From the NCBI GenBank assembly GCA_009746045.1, contig RPFO01000467.1:1-64000 (forward strand): 64,000 nucleotides of DNA, given 5' to 3'. Position numbers and translations under genes: made by a program. Under the pieces are notes generated by a model that searched no databases, was not told the origin of the DNA, and saw nothing but the letters and a program-made list of their open reading frames with translations. Shown piece by piece: positions 10,165-21,672 of this stretch; the first letter of the stretch is position 1, and each line of letters starts with the position of its first letter. This DNA is from Mesostigma viride. Taxonomy: Eukaryota; Streptophyta; Mesostigmatophyceae; Mesostigmatales; Mesostigmataceae.

Positions 10165-11566
10165 TATCCTAATCCGGTAAAACCACCCCTGGTGAGTTTC
10201 CCGCCATCCTGATCTTCGTCGACTTCATCAAGGCTTTTGATTCTGTCCTCTGGGACGCTCTATGGGCTGTACTTGCTCGCGCTCGCGTCCCCACTCCCCT
10301 GATTACCGTCATCCGCACGCTGTATGAGGGGTCGACCACTTCGGTGCGCACTCAACACGGCATTACCCCGCCATCACCACTGCAGACCGGCGTCTGGCAG
10401 GGTTGCGTCCTGTCGCCGTACCTGTTTATTATTGTAGTGGATTATGTTATGCGCCAGGCACGTGCTCGCTTTGCTAGCATTGCAGGCCGTGCCCCTGGCC
10501 TAGCGATCACGAACGAGCTTGGGGAAGGGGGGCCGACTAACAAGCAGAATTTACTAGCTGACCTCATTTATGCCGACGACATCACGCTCATCGAGAAGCC
10601 GGAGTCTGCCCAACTTTGGCTGGACTGCCTGGCGCTCGAGGCTCGGGCGGTTGGTCTAGAAATCAGCCCCAAAACGGAGGCCCTGGCCCTCGGCATGGCA
10701 GGGCCCCCACCCACACTCCGCCTCTTAGACGATGCCAAGGTCAACTACCCTCCTTCAGGCCGCTTCAAGCTGCTCGGCAGTTGGCTTCCCGACTGCGAGG
10801 ACGACATGACGACACGGATCGGCATGGCGTGGGCGCACCTCCATGACCACCGCCGCTGGTGGAGCAACCCCGCCCTACCCCGGATCGTCAAGCGTGACCT
10901 CTTCAAGGTCATCATTCTGACGATCCTGACCTACGGCGCCGAGACGTGGACACTGATGCAGGAGCTGGAGCAACGACTCGACGGCGCCGTCACGAAGATG
11001 CTGCGCAAGGCCCTTAACATCCCCTTTGGTTTGCACATTAGTAATGAGGATTTGTACGCTGATTTGCCCTATGTTTCCCACATTATTAGGCACAGGCGCC
11101 TGGGCCTAGCCGGGCACCTGGCCCGCACAGATCAGGTAGATACATCAGATAGACTAGCTGGCACCAAGCCCGCCCAGCCTGGGCGATATGTCCTCACCTG
11201 GCGTGCCCCAGGCCGCGCGCGGCAGGGCCGGCGCCACCTGTGGACTTTTGGTGATATAGACTCGGCATGGACATGTGCTACACTAGACGTGACGGGCTCA
11301 CACCCGGGCAGCCTCCTGGTTTGTCTGTAATATGGAGGCAGATGGTACGCAAGGATAGATGGCAAGTAGTGATGAAGGAGACCACCCCCAAGTCTGTGGG
11401 GGCTCCGCGTGTGACCAAGTATGGCATTCATAGCGATTCGGGCCGCGGTGCCCACACCCCTGTAACTAGGACCTAGATAGCTTATACCATCCATTCCATC
11501 CCATGTTCCCCTCCCACTGAGGACTTATGCTCACGTGACGCAGTCACGTGTCTATTAATTAAGGGG
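10165..11566 (+). mobile_element. LINE family A, 5'-truncated copy
   Basis: Non-LTR retrotransposon fragment. The 5' end starts abruptly inside the reverse-transcriptase domain, as expected from incomplete reverse transcription. The 3' untranslated part runs from ~11477 (GGACCTAGATAGCTTATACC...) through a CACGTGACGCAGTCACGTG palindrome to a TTAATTAA end near 11560. The same 3' end recurs at 27958-28100 and, inverted, at 57655-57880. Confidence 0.9.
10176..11476 (+). pseudogene. Non-LTR reverse transcriptase (LINE A), truncated and frameshifted
   Basis: The translated frame shows DFIKAFDS (motif A with catalytic Asp), GVWQGCVLSPYLF (motif B) and YADDITLI (the YxDD catalytic box), then a thumb/C-terminal region with TYGAETWTL and a PGRYVLTW block. 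Near 11260 the frame breaks: the conserved ending (LSVIWRQMV...KETTPKS) continues in another frame to the stop at about 11476, so ~1 base plus some sequence is lost. The endonuclease and the N-terminal RT motifs are absent. About 60% identical by eye to the minus-strand copy at 14816-16054, so a sister family and not the same one. Confidence 0.9.
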
Positions 11567-13090
11567 ACGTGCGCCCGCCGAATTTTTTGGCGCCAAAAAT
11601 ATTCGCGGTACCGCCGTGAAGTGCAAAGTGGGTGCACGGTGCGCGCACCCCGTGCGGAAGTGGCCATGGCGACTGCGTTTAGGCGAAACTAGCGATGTAG
11701 GGCTAGAGAAATGCAAAAAAAATGCTCGAATGTTGGAGACGATGATTTAATGATGTTGGGTTGTGGCGGCAAGTTGCTGGTTTACAATATCGCTGCTTTC
11801 TTTTACTGCCATCGGCATGGGGGGTAATCTGCATTTTTTGGTCGCGCGGAATAAAATAGAATTCGTGATAGCGGCAGTGAATTCGCAGTTTTGGGGGGCT
11901 TTTTGACCGTAAACGATGCATTAATATCGGTAGCATTGAATTCCAAACCAAACTGGTGCTTTTTGCTACATTTTCGGCTATTCTCGGTAAGTAATTCTTC
12001 AGGCCTGCGCAGTGCATGTCGGAACCTTCCATGGAAGAACGGCCGTTGTTGCGCGCCTGGGCGAGGGATCTGCGAGGGACAGGTATAGATTTGTCGCGAA
12101 TGTTATGTGCTATCAGTTCTTTCTTCTATGAGCTCATCGTTCGAAGTTTTTTTCGTTCTTTTTGGGCAGTTTCCGCCAGCTAGCTCGCCGTTGCTTGCCG
12201 TGGTGTTGTCGAATACCTGGTAGATTTAGATTGTTTTCGCTGACGTCGTGGTCAGGGCCGCTTCAGTCGAAGCCTATATCTTCTCGGGAAGGTTTAAGGC
12301 ATTTCATAAAACGTGTTCTGGCAAGGATGTTGTGCGTATGGACGCTTCTTGTTGTGTGAGAGTGACGCACCCTCTCTTCGCAGCGGCATCACAGCGCTCA
12401 TGCGCTGGAGGGCCGCCAATGGTTTCTTTCCATTTTATCGTGCAGGGGAGGAAGTGTTTTATTGACGATCATGTTGGAGATATTGCATTTGTGTGACTGC
12501 ATGTAGATAGCTACCACCATTGGTTTATTTGAGCTTTCCCTTGATATCATCATGTGAAAAGACTGCAATGTGCTGAGCCAACCATGGTTGACTGCATGCA
12601 AGCTTTGTATGCCATGATCTCCTTGGTTCCTTGCCCTCCATAGTTCCAGTTTGTTGCCCATCTCAGGTAGGGCAGTTCAGGAGTTGTTGCTGTGTTGATT
12701 AGCTTGGTTGGCATCAACCTTACACTCTAACCTGGGAGAAACATAGAAAATGCTGGTAAGGCATTTTAGTGCCATCATCATTATTGCTATTCACATGCTT
12801 ATTAGTCTGGCCATGCTCGAGGGACGGTTAAGGGGTATGAGGTGTGTGGCCAACCCTGTGTACTTCATAACATATTCAGCATGGATTTGATGCATGTTGG
12901 ATGGCATGTAAAGTGTAATTGTGTTTATGCTTGGTTACTGAGTGTTCCTTAGCGCCTGTCCGGTGGTCGTCTAGGAAACTCATCAGTGCGTGTCACAGTG
13001 ACCCCCAACCTTGAGCATGTGTCGTCATCAGTGTGTAATAGTTATTTATATGTGCTTTTGGTCATAGATTTGCCGAGTTCTAATCATGAA
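11567..13090. other. No firm gene; possible upstream exon at 12030
   Basis: No repeats or recognisable domains. A short candidate first exon starts at ATG 12030 (MEERPLLRAWARDL) and ends in ACAG before GTATAG near 12082. It could belong to the PHD-finger gene downstream, but nothing proves the link. Confidence 0.3.
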
Positions 13091-13123
13091 GTTTACAAGG
13101 TAACCTTGGGTAGAGTATAGTGT

Positions 13124-13701
13124 ATGCTCTCTTGGCATGTATGCCTAGCGATCGTGTTGCTATGCTTGCGTTTGCAAGGTTGGCCATGCCGAGGGCAGGT
13201 AAGGGCAGATGCGGTGCCTAGCCGTTTGCTTATGGGTGTAGACACCTCCCCCGCTGCCCTTGCACAGCTGGATGAGCTGAGGAAAAAGAGGGAGTGCCAG
13301 CAGGTGGTCAAGAAGACGCTAGAGTACAAGGCTGAGGCAGCCCGGGCGTGGCATGTGAAGCGTGGCCATCGCTGGGATGAGGGCAAGGTAGATGCCCAGA
13401 GGGGCCAGGTCACCTACAGCAAGGGGGTGCACTATGGGGGTGTGGGGGCTGCTACTGGGGGGCGGGGGCGGGCAGCAATGAGGATGATGATGACACTGCA
13501 CACATCCCTTGCTTGCGCTGCTCTAAGACCGATGCATCTGATGATGACCCTTTCTTGCTGTGCAGCACACCCGGGTGCGATGGGGGGCTCCACCTGAGCT
13601 GCACGGTCCCTCTCCTGCCCAGCGTACCTGATGGGGACTGGTTCTGCCCAGTTTGCTGTGGGGAAGACTGTGATGATGGCAGTGATAGTGACAGTGACTA
13701 G
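13124..13701 (+). CDS. PHD-finger protein, C-terminal part (partial gene)
   Basis: The end of the coding region (from ~13441 to TAG 13699-13701) encodes a complete PHD zinc finger in Cys4-His-Cys3 order: CLRC, then LLCSTPGC, a GLHLSC with the His, and DWFCPVC, followed by an acidic Asp/Ser tail. PHD fingers bind histone H3 tails, so a chromatin reader role is likely. Upstream, in a different frame, lies a charged helical stretch (LDELRKKRECQQVVKKTLEY, AWHVKRGHRW) that looks coding. The frames meet in a poly-G tract near 13440-13475, so either an indel or a short intron joins them. The 5' part is unresolved. Confidence 0.55.
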
Positions 13702-14630
13702 TATAATGGACGCCCAGGTGGCATGCTGCCAAAGAGCATAACTTCCACACCGCTTGTCCAAATGCAGCCAGATTTTGCCAGCGTGTGTGTCGATGACTAA
13801 TGGAATTTTGAATATCATGTTTGGCCCATTTCACATGTGTTTGGTATTTTATTATTTTTGGCATGTGTGAAAAACAGCGTTTTTGTACTTGCAAGAGCAT
13901 AAAAATTCTAAAGCATGTCAGATATGGGTTGTGAGTGGCTCTAATTTTTGGCCACCCACGACCTGCTTGGGCAATATCATGCCTGGCCTGAATTGATGTG
14001 TGCATTGGCTGGGGCATACTGTGCCCTAATTAGCGTCTTTTTCTATTTTTAGCGCGATACCGGCGCGTGGTTGGGGGTAGAACCTTCAATGAATGCATGG
14101 ATAACTCACTAAACATGTTATTTAGGGCCCCTAATCATGGCTGGGCATAATTCAATTGAATTCATATTGAAAACAGTGTATTCCAGTTTTGGGGGGTTTT
14201 GGTGGCACACCTCCCCTTAATTAATTAATTCGACTTCTTAACACATGTTTATTCATTCCGAACGCCCGGACTCTCGGCTAAACCGAGATTTGTGCAGACT
14301 TTTATTGGGTAGCTCCGGGCATGATGGTTCCTGCAAATAGCGTAAGGCGTGACCGTGGCTATTGCTACGGTATGCTGTATTTTCCTGGAAATGGCCTCTG
14401 CCACCGGCTCAATAGTGCTTGCAGGCGTAAGTATATCGTGTTTCTACCTAGTTTCTGCCAGTTTTCCACTTATTTCTGCCGACCTCTGCCCAGCCTCTCT
14501 AAGACCGCCATCCTACTCGACGTTGCTTGCATGTCAGCCATAGCAGGTTGCAGTTGTGCAGTATTTAGGTGCTGTATACGTCGTCAAGCCGTGCATATAT
14601 CGTGAGGATTGGATGTTGATGGTTTATTAA
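13702..14630. other. No gene seen
   Basis: AT-rich, with a short TTAATTAATTAATT run at ~14217 that may mark an old LINE tail. Nothing else could be supported. Confidence 0.4.
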
Positions 14631-14631
14631 T

Positions 14632-16062
14632 TAATTAATTAATTAGACTCGTGCTCCCGTTGGGGAGTCACGGAGCATTAACCCCGATGAATGGATGGAT
14701 GGGTGCACACATTCCTACCGGTCTAATCTATCTACATTGGCTACATACTACATCTATCTAACAACATTCTATCTACATCATCTATCTAGGCAGCCGCACG
14801 CTGCCCTAGGGGGAGCTATCTAGCGTGCCTCCCGCGGGATTGCACACGCGGGCGCTTCCCCACTGGGGGGGGCTCGTTGTCCTCTATGACCTGGGCCCAC
14901 TTGGCCTTGTCCATCATCTTCTTCCAAATCACGGAGAGGCCTAGGCCCCCCATGTCCTCTACTAGCTGTTCTTTGAAGGTGCGGGCCTTGCGGCGTCTAA
15001 CATCACTGGGCCCAGCCCACGTCAGGAGGTGCCGGCCAGGCTGGGCTGGTCGCAGTCCTGCGGGGGGGCCACGTGAGGTGTCTACCTGGTTGGTGCGAGC
15101 TAGGTGCCCTACTAGCTGCAGGCGGCGTTGCTTAATTGTGCTGGTGATATAGGGCATGCCCTGGTACAGGTCCTCATTGCGGACATGAGCAGCATATCCT
15201 ACTCTGAAAATGGAACGCAGCATGCTGGTGACCGCGCCGTCCAGCTTGCGGGCCAGGTCGGCGGTGAGGGTCCACGTCTCGGCGCCATACGTGAGAACAG
15301 GAAGGACGAGGACCTTGAACAGGTCCTGTTTCTCGATCTTGCCCAGGGGCTTGCGCCATAGGGCCCGGTACTGGCGTAAAGCGTGCCAGGCGAGGGAGAT
15401 GCGGTGGTCCACATCCACCTCGCAGCTAGGGAGCAGGCTGCCTAGCAGCTTAACGCGGTCCCGATACAGGACTCGAGAGCCGTCTAGGAGATAGAGGGGC
15501 GGCGCTGAGGTGGTGAGCCCAACCGCCAGAGCCTCTGTCTTCTTGCTGACCTCAAGCCCCACTGCACGGGCCTCGAGAGCCAGGCAGTCAAGCCATGTCT
15601 GCACGTGCTCAGTGTCCTCAAAGAGGGTGGTGTCGTCTGCGTAAATGATGTCTGCGAGCCGAATCTCCGTGTCCGCACCGCCATGCCAGAATTTGTTAGC
15701 AACCTGCACTCCTGGTTCCCTGCCCACGATGCGGGCAAATCGCTTGCGCGCCTGAATCATTACGTATTCGACAACAATAATGAACAGGTAGGGCGACAGC
15801 ACGCAGCCCTGCCACACACCCTTCTGTAAAGGGCATGGGGGCGTGGTCCCGTAAGAAGTGCGCACCGAAGTGGTGGACCCTTCATACAGGTTGCGGATGA
15901 CAGCAATCAGGGGGCGGGGGATCCGGAACAACTCGAGGATGTCCCAAAGCGCAGGCCAGAAAACCGAATCGAAGGCTTTGATGAAGTCCACCAGCACAAG
16001 GTGCAAAGGGGACTCACCAGGCTTATGATGGTTTATACTGCGTTGATTGTGCAAGAAGATCA
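14632..16062 (-). mobile_element. LINE family B, 5'-truncated copy
   Basis: Minus-strand non-LTR element. Its 3' untranslated region (~14645-14815) contains ACTCGTGCTCCCGTTGGGGA (in plus orientation) and ends in an (ATTA)n tail at 14632-14646. The same 3' end occurs inverted at 58066-58285. The 5' end breaks inside the RT domain near 16060. Confidence 0.9.
14816..16054 (-). CDS. Non-LTR reverse transcriptase (LINE B), open fragment
   Basis: A 412-codon frame without internal stops. Motifs in order: DFIKAFDSVFW (residues ~23-33, motif A), GVWQGCVLSPYLF (~79-91, motif B), DIIYADDTTLFED (~131-143, catalytic YADD), TYGAETWTL, an HLART region and a C-terminal GLSVIWKKMMDKAKWAQVIE block. The endonuclease and RT motifs 0-1 are missing, so it is dead as an autonomous unit, but the absence of stops suggests a recent insertion compared with family A. 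Confidence 0.9.
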   Translation of the reverse strand: MHNQRSINHHKPGESPLHLVLVDFIKAFDSVFWPALWDILELFRIPRPLIAVIRNLYEGSTTSVRTSYGTTPPCPLQKGVWQGCVLSPYLFIIVVEYVMIQARKRFARIVGREPGVQVANKFWHGGADTEIRLADIIYADDTTLFEDTEHVQTWLDCLALEARAVGLEVSKKTEALAVGLTTSAPPLYLLDGSRVLYRDRVKLLGSLLPSCEVDVDHRISLAWHALRQYRALWRKPLGKIEKQDLFKVLVLPVLTYGAETWTLTADLARKLDGAVTSMLRSIFRVGYAAHVRNEDLYQGMPYITSTIKQRRLQLVGHLARTNQVDTSRGPPAGLRPAQPGRHLLTWAGPSDVRRRKARTFKEQLVEDMGGLGLSVIWKKMMDKAKWAQVIEDNEPPPVGKRPRVQSRGRHAR

Positions 16063-16159
16063 GCTAGGTGCCCATAATCATGGTGTATAATTAATTCATG
16101 TGTTGTTAGCATCTTGCCACCATTTGCTAGCACGCATTCCAGCCCGTGGACATTTCGTG

Positions 16160-16312
16160 ATAGACTCGGCATGGACATGTGCTACACTAGACGTGACGGG
16201 CTCACCCCCGGGCAGCCTCCTGGTTTGTCTGTAATATGGAGGCAGATGGTGCGCAAGGATAGATGGCAAGTAGTGATGAAGGAGACCACCCCCAAGCCTG
16301 TGGGGTCCAGAT
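16160..16312 (+). mobile_element. LINE family A fragment (RT C-terminus)
   Basis: Nearly identical to 11262-11405: GACTCGGCATGGACATGTGC through GAAGGAGACCACCCCCAAG. It already carries the same frame-breaking deletion as the 10-11 kb copy, so both derive from one defective source or from a local duplication. Confidence 0.85.
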
Positions 16313-16428
16313 GTTGCTGGATGACCTACTGGTCCCAGCCCAGTTTGAATACCGCATCCACTCTCTCTCCCTTCTTTGGACTGCCATGCAGAACAAGACG
16401 CGTGTAACAAGCAAAAATGACTTTGTTG

Positions 16429-17125
16429 TTACATCCTTTCATTCCTTTGTTTTGTGAATGTTTGGTCTTTATTCGAGGACTTTTGGATCAGTATTGAGAA
16501 AGTTATGAGATTTCTAAGACGGAGGTACTTGGAGCTTGTACTTTATCAACCGACTGGTAGAAGCCCTCATTGGTCGTGGCCTGATCCACGTGGGGTTATA
16601 GTTTGGTCGGTACTACCGAGTCTTAAATGCTCGTTTGGGACTTAAGTGCTTACTACAGATTCAGGATCTCGTGTACAGATTCTGCCAGGCTGTGTGTGGT
16701 GTTGTTCTGTTTTGTGTGACTAGGATGGATACGAAGATCTTGTTTAGAAATCCATGATTCTGATTGGTTCTCTTCAGGATAAGGTTGAGGCATGCTCGAC
16801 AAGCACGTCGATATCAAGGACGTGGGGTCGCCATTGTTGCTACTACGTTGGTTTTGATCCATCATGGTATAATAAAGCTTGTGTTTGTTGTCCATTCATA
16901 AGAGCCCCTTGGCTATAGACTACCTTCAGTTCCACAGAGGTCATCTATACACAAGCTTGTCGTTGTGTCTACAAGGGGTGTGGTTCCCTAAATCACGTGC
17001 TGTGGAATCTCCATCTCAACGTTGCTCGGATACTTGAAGATCTGTAACTCAAGAAAGCAACCCAGGTAAAAGATCTTTCATATTTGGACTATGGATGATG
17101 GAGATGATCATTTTGAGTCGTTACA
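16429..17125 (+). repeat. Probable 5' long terminal repeat (697 bp)
   Basis: Begins TGTTACATCC and ends GTCGTTACA directly before a primer-binding-site-like sequence. Contains an AATAAA signal near 16871. Boundaries follow the TG...CA rule and the position of the primer site. No second copy was found in the window, so the assignment is tentative. Confidence 0.5.
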
Positions 17126-17126
17126 T

Positions 17127-17140
17127 TGGTATCGGAGGAT
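17127..17140 (+). other. Primer-binding site like initiator-Met tRNA 3' end
   Basis: TGGTATCGGAGGAT closely follows the usual plant retrotransposon primer site TGGTATCAGAGC, complementary to initiator methionine tRNA. It lies one base after the proposed LTR end. Confidence 0.6.
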
Positions 17141-17517
17141 CTCTACTTCGGTGTTTCTCTTGAGTTGTAACCTTCCGGGTAGTACAATGTTGAACAGATG
17201 TCTGTCATCCGAGAAGATTCATGGAGTTGCGGAAAACTTACGGTGATACATGCAGAGAGAGACACATCCTTATGTGACTGTCTTGCTCTTTAACACTGGA
17301 AGTCAGCCGTAACCGTTGTCTCTACTAGGCAGACGATCGCGACTTCATGTGGTAGTATGAGTAGTTCGAAGACACAATCACCTTTACCACCTACTAATCA
17401 AGGTGCAAGCGCCGATCCGTCATCATCTCTTGAACCCATTACTAGGGAAGGTGCTGTCAGAGACAATTACTACCCATACTGAGTCCACGGCGTCAACTTG
17501 ATTTTAACCGTACTTCT

Positions 17518-20500
17518 ATGTCTGAAGTGGGGCGGGCCTCGTTGTTCGTCGGGCCCAAGTTTTCTGTCATTGCGTCTGGACTACAACCAGGCGAGCCATC
17601 TCTCACTGGCGTGGGTCGAGGAAACGGGTCGCTGTCGCCCAGGATCCTGAGCGAGCGAACTCCTGTGCCGAGTGCATCATCACCATTTTTCTTTCCTGTT
17701 AATACCACGCCAGGACGAGACGGGGCCCGATTAGCAGCAGATCGCCTCTCAGCAGCGAAGATCATGCTACAACAAGATGAACAACACGCAGCAATGTATA
17801 GAAAGATGGTGGAGGAGGTGGAACAGGATGTGGGAAGATTACGTCAGAGGATTGCGGATGAGGACTCAGGCGGCCATGCGTGAGATGGTTGCTGGCGTGG
17901 GGAGAGAGGCTCCTAGGATGGCTGACAGAGGGGTTCTACCTTATCACGCCACTGTTGCTACGGGGAATGCGACGCAAGATAGTGAGAAACAGGATCCCTC
18001 GCAGACGACATCGGTCACCTAATCACCACGCCCGCCAGCGACGTCCCCGTGACCGTCACTCTGCCGCCACATCAAGGTTCAGCTCCACCTTTTCCAAAAA
18101 TTGAATCTGTAGACAATGTCCATTTACCCAGAGTCCTCAATTGAGGCCTTTTGGCTCAATTGAGGCCTTTTTCACCAAGGTCACATGGGGACGGTAATTT
18201 TGGCGGGAAGGACCGGTCCTATGGGTCGTCCGGCCCCAGTGGCGCGAATCTGGTATATGTGCTGAGCGTCCTGACCCGTTGGGGTCGACAGGGGTCGACG
18301 GTTACTGAAAGATATGTGAGGTGGAAAAGTACCTATTTTGGCCACTTTCGTGCAACCGGACGACGAATTTTCACGAATGCACGACCATGGCGGCCTCGAG
18401 TAAAATAGACCGTATGGCCACGTTCGTGCATCATTTCGACCAGTAAGGAGCTCGTTGGGTAGATAATTTATCCGTGAAGCTAGCCCGATCGCTAAATGGG
18501 TCAAAAGTCGATTTCTAAATTCGTGGGGTCGTTATTTGTGTGCTGAATGCCAGGTTAGTGAAATTCAGCTGGGGCGTAATTGGCGTTGATAGTGCGCCTG
18601 CCAGCAGGCCGGTGCTTCGATATGCTGGGAAGAGACTAGCGGAACGGCGGGGGGGGATGTTGGGGCAGCCGTGACTAAAGGGGCACTGGCTATTTTCGAG
18701 CCTTTTGGCGTGGATCCGTAGGTAGAGGAAGGGGTGTTTTTAGCTAGGAAAAACTGGGATGCGGACAATAAACGCGCGCGCGCCCCCAGCTATGGGAGCG
18801 CCATTATGCGAACAGCGCTGGTGAGGCCGCTGCAGCCGCTTTCATACGTCAATGGACGACGCATGGAGCGTCTGTCCGGCCAGATTTGCGGGCTGCATCG
18901 CTTCCGGACAACTTGAAAACGCCGAGCTTGAACAGCTTTTCTAATGCAGCCACGTTCAGCGCCAGCGCATATGCGTGCCTAGTGATCCCGGGTGTGAGGG
19001 GTGTGAAAGGTAAGTGCGTCCTGGTGGTAGTAAGGTAATGGCATCGATTTGCTTGTGATATCGTCAGTTTTTAGCTGCCTATCGGCGCCTAGTGCCGATG
19101 TGACGTAAGGCAGGTTACAGTACTTCGTGCAGTGCTCTGCGGCTGGCCCCCGCCTTATAGACGTGTTTGCTTTCCATAAGAAGCATGGCAGTTCCTGCCA
19201 TGCTGGCCATGTCTCAGGCAACCCTTGCAAAGCCCGAAATCAAGCTAAGAGGTCTAGTAGGCTGTGCAAATGTTGTCCAGTTATGCTTGTATATCTTGCC
19301 ATGTGCTGTTCATCTGCTGCCGCGGCAGCAAACCCCTGTCATAATATACCGTAACAACCTAGATATTGGGGCTATGTGAGTGAAGCTACGCGCTTGGAAG
19401 GTCACACCTATCATTATAATGCATGATCCTTGTGCGTGTTTGTAATAGAGGCTTTGGATTCCTCATGGTTACGTGCAATACCCATGGCAGGCTATTGCTG
19501 CCTGCAGTGCTGCGCGACAGCCCCGGCCGTGCAAGTGTGTGTGAGGGGTCCCTTGGGGAGCATGCCATGTCATGCCATGCTTACCATGTCGTGGGGGAAC
19601 CTCGTAAGGTCCAAAAGACACGTTACATGCAGATGGAACTGAGTACTGACGCCTTTTGGTCGCTTGTATCTATGGTCATGTTGTGTTGATGGTGCCATCG
19701 CAGCGACAACCTGTTTTATTAAATCATAATTAAATATGTATTAGGGCTATATGACTGATGTTAAGTGCTGGGAACCCCGAAACAATCATAATAATGCATG
19801 GCCTTCACTCATATTTGGAATAAAGTTTGTTGGCTCATTGTAATTACATGCAACACCCAATTTATGAAAAGGCCTCAATTGAGGCCTTTTTCCAGGTAGA
19901 TAGACAACAAGCTTTCGCTTACCAATCTTACTCATCGCAGTTTCGATCATTTCTCAACTCGATTTCAGGATGTGTTCGCTATCCACTTTGCCAACTACGG
20001 CAAGAGAGCGGAAGAACGACTTTCCCTGGATATCCAGAAGAAAATGGTCCGTCAGCGAATCAGCGACAGTGCAGCAGACAGGTTTGATGAGTTCTTACGT
20101 TCCCCAGCAGGTAACAATTGCCAGGATTTACACTCCCTCATGCTGTCTTTTCCACGCTTCTTGCTTCCCCAGGATCAGCTTCGTCTGAACAGGGATGCTT
20201 TAGCCAACTGTACACAGGCGGGTTTGACGCTACCACAATACGTGGAGACGTTTACCAACCTCAGGGCAAAGATCCCTCAGTGCTCTGATGCTGAAGCTCT
20301 GCACAGGTTTCTCCACGGGCTCTCTCCTCAAGTCAGGGTGGATATTGACAAGCACTTCTCCCCCCACGACTACTACGTCGAGTGGAAATGGGACACAGTG
20401 CGCTGTCATATGCTCTCACGCTGTGTCGTGTACCCGATTTTTCCCTCAAGTGGGAGCCCCCTGCAGGTCCTCCAGCATCCTCTGTCAAGAAGCCCCTGAA

Positions 20501-21604
20501 CCAGTTGAACTCTGTGTTGGAGGAGCTCAATGCCCTAGAGCAGTCCAAGGGGGCCTGCTTCACCTGTGGCCAGTTAGGGCACTTTGCACGGGATTGCCCC
20601 AAGAGAGACCAGTTTCCTGTCGACACCAAGGGTCCCCAAGGGGTGCTCCCATTCGCCAGACCATCCATTCTACCTCCTGGGGTGAACCAGAGCGACCACA
20701 GGATGCAGCCTGGGTTCAGGCCCAACTTTCAGGCATCAGGCCGAGGCCGGGACCATTCCAGCCCAAGGGTTTCAGCAGACAAGACAGGCGTAGGATGGTC
20801 AACGCCCTGTGGCATCTTCTAGCGGAGGAGGGGGATGGAGAAGGGGAGGAGGACAACCTAGAGGAGCAGCATGTGCAGCTTCCAGTTGGAGGCTCGTCTT
20901 CAGATCACCCCCCTGAGTTGCCAAAAAACTAGGGGAGCCCCCAGGACTACGTCCAGCGGTGGAGTTAACTGGTTTGCCTGCTGTGCATGTCCGTCCTGTG
21001 AACAACCTGTCTGCCTCTGATTCTGCCACCTCATTGGGCCCTCCTATTCCCAGTCAGCTTTTGAAGTTTCAAGCTAGGCCGGCTGCTGAACGTGCCAGTC
21101 CCTTTGGCTCAGCCTTTATGTCTCTTCATGATTGACTCTGGTGCAGGAAGTAACTACATTTCCACTTCCCTGGTGCAGGAGCTGCATTTGCCAGTGCTTC
21201 CTCACCCTGTGCCTGTCAAGGTCCAATATTCTGATGGTAGGCAAAGTAACTCACCTGGCTACGTGCAACTGCTTTTCCAAGTGTGCCCACTTCAAACCTT
21301 GTCAGTCACAGCAGACGTCATTCCACTCACTGCTGCTGATGTGATTTGGGGATGCCATGGTTGGAGTCTGCTAATCCTGCCATCTTGTGGTCTGAGAAGG
21401 TGGTGCAGTTTCAGGATGGGTCAGTGTGGGACGCCACCACCGTGGTTAAGGGGGGAGAAAGACCTGGCAGTCACAGAGTGCAGTTCTACCAATGAGGCTG
21501 TCAATGATGGGAGAGGGGTTGCAGGTGCCAAGGAAGACGTCAAGGTGCCTTCACTGGAGGAGAAACGTGCTGCATTACTTAAGCATGTATGGTCTGCCAA
21601 TTAG
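17518..21604 (+). pseudogene. Ty3/gypsy-like gag-protease, broken
   Basis: Gag begins near 17518 (MSEVGRASLF). A helical part with KMVEEVEQDVGRLRQRI follows, then several frame changes. Gag continues after the insertion with IEAFFQVDRQQAFAYQ (19879 on), a capsid-like stretch at 19972-20380 (DIQKKMVRQR, FLHGLSPQVRVDIDK), and a CCHC zinc knuckle CFTCGQLGHFARDC (about 20559-20600). A retropepsin-like protease follows at 21092-21340: FMIDSGAGSNYIS with the catalytic DSG, and a DVIWGCHGW end. Reverse transcriptase, RNase H and integrase are absent; after the protease the frame closes at 21604. At least four frame breaks make it a relic or a gag-only non-autonomous derivative. Confidence 0.8.
18155..19892. 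mobile_element. 1.7-kb insertion in gag, flanked by 19-bp direct repeats
   Basis: CTCAATTGAGGCCTTTTTC occurs at 18155-18173 and again at 19874-19892. Removing one copy plus the sequence between rejoins gag coding sequence. A further partial copy sits at 18137. The flanking sequence is itself palindromic (AAAAGGCCTCAATTGAGG... at 19867). Inside, a diverged ~375-bp tandem duplication is visible (19372-19470 against 19747-19845), with no recognisable protein. Type of element unknown. Confidence 0.6.
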
Positions 21605-21646
21605 GAAACTTGGGTTTACTAGATCCCCTGAATGTCAATAAATTGA

Positions 21647-21672
21647 CATGGGGGGCGGGGAGCTGTCAATTC
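21647..21672 (+). other. Polypurine tract and possible 3' LTR start
   Basis: A GGGGGGCGGGGAGC run is followed by TGTCAATTCC, the arrangement expected at the start of a 3' LTR. However, the sequence after it does not resemble the proposed 5' LTR, so either the element is a recombinant or one of the two LTR calls is wrong. Confidence 0.3.
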
